From a virus, in IMG/VR virus record IMGVR_UViG_3300021478_000016, positions 1 to 64,000 of that record: DNA of 64,000 nucleotides; one strand, written 5' to 3'. A program made the translations under genes and the position numbers. Within the stretch, counting starts at the first letter, position 1. Every line of letters starts with the position of its first letter. The notes beneath the pieces were generated by a model. It ran no database searches. It saw only the letters and a list, made by a program, of their open reading frames with translations, and was not told where the DNA came from. Shown piece after piece: positions 26,401 through 33,500 of the stretch.

Positions 26401-26771
26401 CCTATGCCATCCTCGTGAACCCACAGAGCTGGCAGAACTCTCATCAGGAGAGTGTGCACATCACGGACAACTATTGCCGTGGTCCTGGCATCTCGATCAG
26501 CTCTGTGCAGTGCTTCATTGGTCTTCTCTCGAACAACTCGGGAGACCACGTCACGGGGTTCTGTCACGGCAACACCTGCGTCGACAACTCGGGGAACGCC
26601 GGAGGCATCCACGTTCAGGATGGGGCCTTCAGTGCCCTCCCCTCTCCGGCCCAGCTCCGCAACCAGGTCTTCATCGAGGGTGTCGAAACGGGTCTCGGCA
26701 CTTCGCCCAACTTCACGTACACGACCGCATCCCTCATGATGAGGAATCTCGCAGCACTCGTGACTCCGTAG
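23460..26771 (+). CDS. Tailspike with right-handed beta-helix, 1,103 aa
   Basis: The N-terminal third (1-390) looks like a virion-attachment module rich in Pro/Gly/Asp. From about residue 393 (GTNSFGDFNGTNALENALAY, then VKKGVYTLTSSHNL) the sequence follows the pectate-lyase-like pattern: short strands ending in N/G turns, recurring for about 680 residues (FNYSANASHGAIETV, LINCRVRGMNRGVIN-type rungs, CIGNGLSGSAYAILV). This is the fold of depolymerase tailspikes that cut host capsule, LPS or teichoic polymers. No catalytic residues can be assigned by eye. It is the most likely enzymatic host-range determinant in the window. Confidence 0.75.
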   Translation: MTIFHRNSANPVGYDPFPSGYDFINSPASNSPPGLGSPAPFDGKKSGGPNDGTYLFAFGEDVTSFDLNRGPNALADNCDTLDNYLRRPIALPTRTTDVTPGSPVTTITLPGPPSPPTVLAAYLGTTGQDSFPETLLTLFDVLDSHDDEIINPGTGIRTVVTSITSTSGGDHVGSGFAVGTITLHLNQAIPTGQTYRVYYGEKGNLATMGPDALTIIKVRGAMEVPAPVEDIFAQITNPGTVPEVVTALVATHFATPSNGRLLPSPVMFFDLDPNDSGATIRSFFWTTRINTGSSAIPLSLDDDPTGTLFPTLTGRAQIGGGMVWDAVSTFYMSDTNVRGGTIPDLIPVVPLSSPNATDGDFALRVFESLPVFGIPSLGPSLIKMSNARFACTVGDGTNSFGDFNGTNALENALAYLSTQSISNAYIQVKKGVYTLTSSHNLFMGGLVIEGAGSNLVTINLNIGSGAAGILFNPVITAVPVLLRVSGVTFNYSANASHGAIETVQYVSLYMRDVGFVNTTVLMTNPTIFGNVASFIADRCAFIQTTGPRISVDFQMGLSTGAINPEGFFFNGCCFNQANETQPVRFHGIAATSGLTVKRVFFEKCRYVLGGTATTSSAITHNTGVLEIDPNGFNNTVSFTDINFIDCSVQSVTTLANGPVARIYGLSLGSGGLAHKWLINSVTIRGGAWSAINSSTTGTFISPVLIAAQFITIEDVTFLGNLVNGGGPQPDDQFIVDDTVYGIHDWAQFIFAPGSFLVQQQTLEGDAICLTARNVAFRFLPQSGDSGDVWFFLGNTTNISNTAEVDGVTLCDFTMTGNGSRPNARMKVTVAETQGAIRDVSIYGANATNSNPWTTGVSGSSGFFVIAPTTGQSSQKVLFDSITIDGIFVQVGVTPDDGICIFTPSSGSCTFYYTLLNCRVRGMNRGVINIHNGNTNPLDNFEIIGGDFNFNKGPGIDLEPDIMGAVRIRGVNCIGNGLSGSAYAILVNPQSWQNSHQESVHITDNYCRGPGISISSVQCFIGLLSNNSGDHVTGFCHGNTCVDNSGNAGGIHVQDGAFSALPSPAQLRNQVFIEGVETGLGTSPNFTYTTASLMMRNLAALVTP

Positions 26772-26780
26772 GAGGCCATC

Positions 26781-27221
26781 ATGTCACTCGATCAGATCAT
26801 GGAGATCTTCAAGCTCGCCACGGGGCATCAGTGGCTGCCGCTCGCCATCCTGGTCGTCGGCTACTTGGTGAATCTGACGAGCGACACGGGCAAGTTCCCG
26901 CTGAACATCCCGGACCGCTTCAAGCCGCTCATCGCGCTCGTACTGGGCCAGGTGTACGCGGTCCTCGAGGCTGTCTACGGCGGCTCTCCGTGGGGTACGG
27001 CTGTCGGGCACGGCCTCATCGCAACGCTCGCCGCCACCGGCTTCGCGCACATCCTGCTGAACGCCGTGTTCAACGGGACGCTACCGAAGTGGCTGGCTTG
27101 GCTCAACTTCGTCGACCCGACCCTGGTCCAGGCGAAGAAGATGGGCAGGCTGGTTGCACCGCTCTGGGGCAAGAAGAGCGTCGTTGCGGCGAACGACGTG
27201 GTACCTCCCAAGGCCGCGTGA
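26781..27221 (+). CDS. Holin-like membrane protein, 146 aa
   Basis: Three hydrophobic segments: about 17-33 (WLPLAILVVGYLVNL), 47-67 (FKPLIALVLGQVYAVLEAVY) and 74-97 (AVGHGLIATLAATGFAHILL), with a basic C-terminal tail. Length, topology and location directly after the tailspike are those of a phage holin, which forms membrane lesions that release or activate the endolysin. No endolysin is recognisable next to it, so it could also be a tail-associated membrane protein. GGAGG lies upstream. Confidence 0.6.
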   Translation: MSLDQIMEIFKLATGHQWLPLAILVVGYLVNLTSDTGKFPLNIPDRFKPLIALVLGQVYAVLEAVYGGSPWGTAVGHGLIATLAATGFAHILLNAVFNGTLPKWLAWLNFVDPTLVQAKKMGRLVAPLWGKKSVVAANDVVPPKAA

Positions 27222-27925
27222 AACTCGCCGATGCCATAGAGGCGGACAGCATCGCTGGTCAGTACAGCGGGCCTACGCTCAATCCTGCCGGGCTTCCAGC
27301 TCCTTCCATCGCGCGTACGACGAAGGACTGGAAGCCCGCGGGTCAGGGGCCCCCGAAGATCGAGGTGAAGACGGCTGTCCTCAGCGTCGACTCCAACGGT
27401 CACAAGACATCAGAGCTCTCTCTCCAGAGTAAGATGGAGGGGGATGCTGTCGCGTTTCGATTGAAGGGTCCGAAGGGGGTCGTGGCTTCTGCGGTACTTG
27501 CTCCTCGAGACAAGGAGGAGGGCTTCACGGTCGAGAAGCTCGAGGTTCCGTCGGAGCATCGTGGGCAGGGTCATGCGCGCACGATGTTGAAGGAGCTCAA
27601 GCAGTGGACTGCTGAGCCCCTCTTCATCCGACCGCGCCCGTACGGAGACATGCCTGCGGACATCGAAGCGCTGAAGAAGCTCTACTCGAGTGAGGGGTTC
27701 GAGGTGATCGACGGGAAGGACACCATGAAGCTCAAGACCGCCGCATGGAATCCGAGGGAGATCCCCCCGCAAGAGAAGAACAGACAGGCTCCTGCGGGAC
27801 CTGCTTTGACGAGCAAGAAGATGCTGCTCGCCTCACTCATGGCTTCCAAGCTTCTGGGAGGGAACCCAAAGCTGGCGGCTGTGGCCCTCGAGGGATTCCG
27901 CGACGAGCTCACGAAGCTTCGCTGA
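27218..27925 (+). CDS. GNAT-type acetyltransferase-like protein, 235 aa (GTG start)
   Basis: GTG 27218 overlaps the holin-like stop. Residues about 70-170 show a GNAT fold: beta strands with VVASAVLAPRDKEEGF, then motif A VEKLEVPSEHRGQGHARTML, where RGQGHA is the acetyl-CoA pyrophosphate loop, followed by a helix and LKKLYSSEGFEVI as the last strand. The N-terminal 65 and C-terminal 50 residues are additional; the C-terminus ends EGFRDELTKLR, again an F-x-DEL-type peptide. Possible substrates are host or virion proteins or small molecules; unknown. Confidence 0.7.
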   Translation: MKLADAIEADSIAGQYSGPTLNPAGLPAPSIARTTKDWKPAGQGPPKIEVKTAVLSVDSNGHKTSELSLQSKMEGDAVAFRLKGPKGVVASAVLAPRDKEEGFTVEKLEVPSEHRGQGHARTMLKELKQWTAEPLFIRPRPYGDMPADIEALKKLYSSEGFEVIDGKDTMKLKTAAWNPREIPPQEKNRQAPAGPALTSKKMLLASLMASKLLGGNPKLAAVALEGFRDELTKLR

Positions 27926-27928
27926 CGC

Positions 27929-27958
27929 TTGGCTTCTGACTACCTCGTCGAGTACTAT
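27929..27958 (+). promoter_or_regulatory. Candidate promoter before gene at 27976
   Basis: TTGGCT (27929-27934) and TACTAT (27953-27958) with an 18-nt spacer, in a 50-nt gap within an otherwise dense gene block. Both boxes match the bacterial consensus at 4/6 positions. Weak support. Confidence 0.35.
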
Positions 27959-27975
27959 TGCTGCAAGGAGCGCCC

Positions 27976-28596
27976 ATGATCGTCACTCTGCACTTGAAGC
28001 AGTTCTACAACTGGGACCCCGTTCCGGATACGGTCGTGGTCACCAAGGACGACGTTGCCTCCGGCAAGGTGATGCCTGGGCGCGATGGCGGATTCCGGAT
28101 GAAGGTCGTGAAGAAGATGCCTACGCATCGCACGATCACAGTCGCGGAGTCCTCCATCATCGCAGCCATCATCGTGGAGAAGGCCGATCCGCGAAGGGCT
28201 GGCCGAACCTTCACGCGCAACGAGGCCGTTGCCCAAGTCCTTCAGGAGATGCAGTACACTTCGGACCAGCATGGCGAGTGGGACTGGATCACCGACATCG
28301 AAGTCCACGACGACGGTCCGAGCGAGGAGCTCGTTCGAGATGTCCTCAAGACGCACTCGAATGCTCCGCATGGTCGACGCCTCGGTCGCATGAATGTCCC
28401 GCCGGAGCATGTGGAAGATCACGTCAAGAAGTACCTCGGCGATTGGACGCCCATGCCGACTGCCTCTCACGCCGACCCGGAGAAGCCGACCGCGGAAGAG
28501 CTCCTGAACCACGCCGAGCTCTCGAAGCCGGTTCGCGTCGCCAACAACCAGAAGGTGGTCGACCACCTCAAGGCTCACTTCGGAGTGCGGAGGTAA
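27976..28596 (+). CDS. Hypothetical protein, 206 aa
   Basis: ATG 27976 follows an AAGGAG site; a TTG at 27958 is in frame but less likely. The protein is mixed alpha/beta and rich in charged residues (VEKADPRRAGRTFTRNEAVA, EELVRDVLKTHSNAPHG), with a helical C-terminus (NNQKVVDHLKAHFGV). It does not resemble the surrounding fibre-like proteins in composition and may be a non-structural or assembly factor. No family recognised. Confidence 0.55.
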   Translation: MIVTLHLKQFYNWDPVPDTVVVTKDDVASGKVMPGRDGGFRMKVVKKMPTHRTITVAESSIIAAIIVEKADPRRAGRTFTRNEAVAQVLQEMQYTSDQHGEWDWITDIEVHDDGPSEELVRDVLKTHSNAPHGRRLGRMNVPPEHVEDHVKKYLGDWTPMPTASHADPEKPTAEELLNHAELSKPVRVANNQKVVDHLKAHFGVRR

Positions 28597-28600
28597 TCCC

Positions 28601-29497
28601 ATGAATCTCACTCACCTCAAGTCGATCACCAGCAAGGTCATCACCACCGCGGTGGCTGCGGTGCTTCTGGCCATCAGCCCGAAGCTCCAGTCGGTCGACG
28701 AGGCCATCGCGCAGGCGAACGCGGAGAACAAGCTGCCCCAGATGGGGCCGTTCTCGTGCGTTCGCTTCGCGTACACAAGCCCGGACGAGAATGGTGTTGC
28801 CGTCATCACGACGCCGTGGGTCCACAACCTCACGACGACCGCCGCGTCTGGCTACACGAACGCCAACGACTGGCTCGCGAAGGAGATGGGCAACGGCCCG
28901 AGCAGCGCCTTCGCCAGTGCCTCAGGCAACGCCACGGCGACGACGGCGACGAGCCTCACGAACTCCGGTGCGACGTTCCCCACGTCGGGCCAGGGCCTCG
29001 CGGGTTGCCTCGTCTTCGCGATGCCGAACAACTCCGGCACCGGGTCGAGGGCGTACGGGGTCATCGTCTCCAACACGGGTACGGCGCTGACGATCGACCA
29101 GTGGTATGACCCGACGTCGACCACCGGTGCAGCCGGCACGACCCCCAACGCCACGGCGAACTACATCGTCGCGGTGGGGCAGAACCCGGCAGCATGGCTG
29201 GCCGTCACGTCGACCTCCTTCACGCCGGCGAACACCGACACGACACTGTCCGGTGAGCTCACGTCCAACGGCTTCACGCGCGCCGTCGGGACGTACGGGC
29301 ACACGGCCGCCGGTTCGACGTACACGCTGTCTCACCAGTGGACGGCGACGGGTACGCAGACCATCAACAACGAAGCCGTCTTCGGAGCCTGCAACACGAC
29401 CGGAGGTGGCGTCATGCCCTTCGAATCGGCCGAGCCGTCACCTCCGACGCTCGTCAGTGGCGATACGCTCACGAACACCGTCACGATCACCATCTGA
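28601..29497 (+). CDS. Putative virion surface protein, 298 aa
   Basis: Starts 4 nt after the upstream stop. An N-terminal amphipathic/hydrophobic stretch (SKVITTAVAAVLLAISPKLQ) could be a membrane anchor or signal-like element. The rest is low-charge, Thr/Ala/Gly/Asn-rich beta structure (SGNATATTATSLTNSGATF) typical of phage fibres and decoration proteins. Together with the genes at 29506 and 30002 it forms a small set leading to the giant fibre. Function inferred from composition and place. Confidence 0.55.
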   Translation: MNLTHLKSITSKVITTAVAAVLLAISPKLQSVDEAIAQANAENKLPQMGPFSCVRFAYTSPDENGVAVITTPWVHNLTTTAASGYTNANDWLAKEMGNGPSSAFASASGNATATTATSLTNSGATFPTSGQGLAGCLVFAMPNNSGTGSRAYGVIVSNTGTALTIDQWYDPTSTTGAAGTTPNATANYIVAVGQNPAAWLAVTSTSFTPANTDTTLSGELTSNGFTRAVGTYGHTAAGSTYTLSHQWTATGTQTINNEAVFGACNTTGGGVMPFESAEPSPPTLVSGDTLTNTVTITI

Positions 29498-29505
29498 GGT
29501 CGCCC

Positions 29506-29997
29506 ATGAGTGGCGAGATTCTCTACAGCTTCACGGCGGCGCCAGCCAAAGAGCCCGAGCTCCGTCCTGGCGCCGGCCGTGTGGAGCTTCGCCTTTCGGA
29601 GCTGCCTACCGATGCGGTGGCATCCAATGCTGAGCAAGATGCCATCGAGATGCGCTTCACCGAGATGCGTGAGACGAAGGAGGTCGCCTGGTCCCTCATG
29701 CGGGTGACCACGACCAGCGAGCACATTCTCGCTGGTGGCTTCCGGACCAACATGCGGGAGGCGTTCGACGAAGCACTGCCCATCTACGAGCAGGCGCTCG
29801 AGCAGCGCCGCCTGCCCCGCCGCGGGTTCGTGTGGGCGGTCATCGACACGTGGACGGTCTTCACTCGCATAGGTGGGCGTACGACGCGCAGCTCTGACGA
29901 TCACGTTCTCAAGGGTGATGCAGCCCCTACTCTCCGAGCTGCCTTCCGCGACGGGGCCAAGTTCTTCAAGAAGTCGCAGATCCGCAAGGCAGGGTGA
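29506..29997 (+). CDS. Hypothetical protein, 163 aa
   Basis: Start at ATG 29506; the ORF extends upstream only inside the previous gene. The protein has a beta start (EILYSFTAAPAKEPELRPG), a helical middle (AFDEALPIYEQALEQRRLPR) and a beta segment with Trp (GFVWAVIDTWTVFTRIGG). It may be a connector or chaperone for the neighbouring fibre-like proteins. Unrecognised. Confidence 0.5.
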   Translation: MSGEILYSFTAAPAKEPELRPGAGRVELRLSELPTDAVASNAEQDAIEMRFTEMRETKEVAWSLMRVTTTSEHILAGGFRTNMREAFDEALPIYEQALEQRRLPRRGFVWAVIDTWTVFTRIGGRTTRSSDDHVLKGDAAPTLRAAFRDGAKFFKKSQIRKAG

Positions 29998-30001
29998 GAC
30001 A

Positions 30002-30565
30002 ATGCTCCAGACGTGGATTCAGACGCTTCAGGCCATCCAGGTTGCAGGCGCTCAGCTCTCGAACACGACGACTGCGACCTCGCTCCTGCCTTCAGCGAGC
30101 CCCAAGTTCACCTTCGCCAACAACCAGTTCCAGAACATCGGACAGTGCCTGCGCATCAAGGGGTGCGCACAGGTCAGCAACGTCGTCACGACGCCAGGCA
30201 CGCTCACACTCGACATCCGCTTCGGAGCGACGGTCGTCTTCAACGGCGGCGCGATGCAGATGTCCACGACGGCGCACACGACGTTGCCCATCTGGTACGA
30301 GATCTTGCTCACTCTGCGTGCCATCGGAACCAACGCCAACTTCATGGGACAGGGCATCTGCACCGGCCAGCCCATGAGTCTCACCGCCGTCGCCGATTCC
30401 ACGACGACCGTGGCCACCGTGATGATGCCGAACACGACGCCGGCCGTGGGCAACAACTTCGACTCGACGGCGACTCAGGCGCTCGATCACTTCGGCACCT
30501 TCAGCGTCTCGACGTCACCGACGAACATCACGCTCCAACAGTTCACCGTCGAGTCGATGAACTAG
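30002..30565 (+). CDS. Putative minor virion protein, 187 aa
   Basis: Compact beta-rich protein with Thr/Asn/Ser bias (SNTTTATSLLPSASPKFTFA, LTLDIRFGATVVFNG). The pattern suggests a jelly-roll or beta-sandwich subunit of the virion surface. It lies 20 nt before the giant fibre gene, so a fibre-base or attachment role is possible. No domain is recognised. Confidence 0.5.
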   Translation: MLQTWIQTLQAIQVAGAQLSNTTTATSLLPSASPKFTFANNQFQNIGQCLRIKGCAQVSNVVTTPGTLTLDIRFGATVVFNGGAMQMSTTAHTTLPIWYEILLTLRAIGTNANFMGQGICTGQPMSLTAVADSTTTVATVMMPNTTPAVGNNFDSTATQALDHFGTFSVSTSPTNITLQQFTVESMN

Positions 30566-30585
30566 GCGACGCGCGCGGGTAGTCC

Positions 30586-33500
30586 GTGACTGCCGCATAC
30601 ACGTATCGCCAAGGGGCCAATGCGGCGTCGGTTGCCAGCACGACAACGCAGTCGGTTGCCTTCTCGACGACGACGCAGCTTCAGGGCGATGTCAACCTAG
30701 TCTTCGTCGCCTACGGCTACACGTCTGCGCAAGAGCCGTCGGTCACCGTCTCCGACACTAAGAACGGACAGTACACCGAGCTCCCGGGGCACATCACCCT
30801 GGTAGACCCCAATGGTGGGGTCAATGCGATCCGCTGCTTTGTCAAGAGCAACATCGTCGCCTGCGCCGCCAGCGCCAACACAGTTACAGCCACCTTCAGC
30901 GGCACCGTTCAGTTTCCAGATCTCGTAACACTGGAGGTCACAAGTTCCTCCATACCTATCGTCTTTCAACCAATTGATGTTCTTGCCTCTGCCGGCGGTC
31001 TCGATTCACTTACACTAGCAACAGCAGGAACTATCACTACAACCGGCAATGGCGAGGTAGCCTTCTGCTACGCGTTCGTCGATGACGACGCTACTGGCCC
31101 AGGTGTAGCAAACGGCTGGAGCTCTATAACAAACCTCGCCGGCGGCCCAGGAACGGGTCAAACGAACGAAGGCGGGTGGATCGAGCAACAGGCTGTTGCC
31201 ACACCATCGACCATCACCGGAACCATTGTCGTCAACAACGGCACCGGGATCTGGATGTCGATGGTCGTCGCCCTCAAGCCGGCGATCACCACTCTTCTCA
31301 CGACAACCGGGGCAGGGACATACGTCGTACCAAACGACTGGAACAACGACAACAACACTATCGAAGTAGTTGGTGCTGGTGCGACTGGCGCCGCCGGGCT
31401 AACGAGTTCAAGCGGTGGCGCCGGTGGCGCCGGTGCCTACGCTAGATCGGCCAACGTTCGACTAGTCCCTGGAAGCTCGGTTCCGTACACCATAGGTACA
31501 GCAGGTGCGACTACCTGCTTCGGCAGCACGGTTCTAGCGACATCAACGGTAGGTGCACAACCAGGAGCTCTTGGTTCGGGAACTGTCGGTGGGGCCGGTG
31601 GCAGCTCGATCCCCAGCGTGGGGCAGGTAAAGTTCTCCGGCGGCAATGGCGGCAACGGCAGCGGGACCAATCGAGGCGGTGGCGGAGGAGGAGGAGCCGG
31701 CGGTCCAGGTGGTGCTGGACAAGCTGGAGCAAGCGACTCATCAGGCAGCGGCGGCGCTGGTGGCGGCGGAGCCGGCGGTGGCAGCGCGACAGTTGGCGTC
31801 ACCAACTCGACCAACGTCGGCGGAGCCGGCGGCAAGGCTCAAGACAACACCGCCGGAGGTACTGGTGGATCGGCCGCGGTAGGTAACCCGGGCTCACACG
31901 GGTCAGGCGGCGGAGGTGGAGGCGGCAACGGTACAGGCTTCCACGGCGGAGCCGGTGGTGCTGGCCTTGAGTGGGATGCAACGCACGGATCTGGCGGAGG
32001 TGGCGGAGGTGGAGGCGGCAGCTCTACTGGTACGCCAGGGGCTGGTGCAGCCGGCGGCACCTACGGCGGAGGTGGCGGAGGTGGAGGCTCGGGAACAGGT
32101 GGCTCGACGGCCGGAGGCGGTGGCCAAGGCCTCATCATCATCACGTACGTCCCGCGTACGGACATGGGTGCAACCAACGCCCCAGATGCTCTCAGTCCAT
32201 CTCCCAACACTCCGGGGCCTCCTACAACCTTCGGCCCCTTCCGGTCGTTCGATCAACAACCTCTCGCGTACGGCCCATTCCAGGGAAAGAATCCTGTAGC
32301 GCAGAACCCGGGTACTCAGTCGGGGCAGCTTCTGATTGCTCCGATGTCGAAGGTGGGGGTGCCGATCACGGTCGGCCCCTTCCGGTCATTCGATCAGGTC
32401 CCTCTTTCCTATGGGCGAACACCGACACCCTATTCGGCATCCATCTCAGAGAGCATCACTGCACCCAGTGATTCTGTAAACCGATCTTTTATCGGTACGA
32501 GAGGCATCTCGGAAAGCATTACTGCTCCGAGTGACGCCGTAAGCAGGTCTTTCATCGGTGCGAGAGGCATCTCGGAGAGCATCACGGCTCCGTCTGATGC
32601 GGTGACTCAGGCAGATGCTTATGCGAGATCTCTTTCTGAGAGCATCACTGCTCCCACCGATGCGGTCTCTCGCGAATACGACGCGCTGAGAGCTCTCAGT
32701 GAAAGCATCACTGCGCCCAGCGATTCCATCTCCAGAGCCTTTGTAGGATCTAGGAGTGTTGCGGAATCTATTGGAGCACCTAGCGACAGCGTTGCACAAG
32801 CAGGAGTCTATGCGCGGTCTGTCCCTGAATCGATCTCCGCCCCCTCTGATTCTGTCAGCAGGGCTCTGTCAAGCACACGTGCGATCGCAGAGTCTATAGG
32901 AGGACCCACTGACTCTGTCTCTAGGTCCGGAACCTTCAGCCGCGCCATCTTCGAAAGCATTGGCGGACCTACGGACTCCGTCACTCGAACAGGAACCTTC
33001 AGCCGGGCCATCTCGGAATCTGTTACGGCCCCCTCTGACTCTGTGTCGCGTGAGGCAGACTACCCTCGGGCGGTCTCGGAAAGTGTCTCGGCTCCAACAG
33101 ACGCCGTCAGCAGGTCCTTTGTTGGATCTAGGAGCGTCTCGGAGAGTGTGACGGCACCCAGTGACTCTGTGACGAGAGTTGCTGGCGATACCCGAGCTCT
33201 ATCCGAATCCATCACGGCTCCGACGGATAGTGTTGCACGGGTCGGGGCCTATACGAGATCGATCTCCGAGTCTGTTACTGCACCTTCTGACGCGGTCTCC
33301 CGACAGTTCACCGGGACTCGAGCCATCAGTGACAGCATCGCAGGACCGACGGATGCGATCGGCCGAGCCTTCATTGGGTTCAGAGCTGTTGCCGAGAGCA
33401 TTACAGCCCCAAGCGACAGCGTCGCTCGATCTCAGGGAACCTCGAGGAGTATCTCGGAGTCCATCACAGTACCGACGGACAGCATCTCTCGTCAGGTCTC

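Noticed and set aside
26781-27925. Endolysin next to the holin-like gene
   Set aside because: The adjacent gene has a GNAT motif A and no peptidoglycan-hydrolase motif; no endolysin is recognised in the window.
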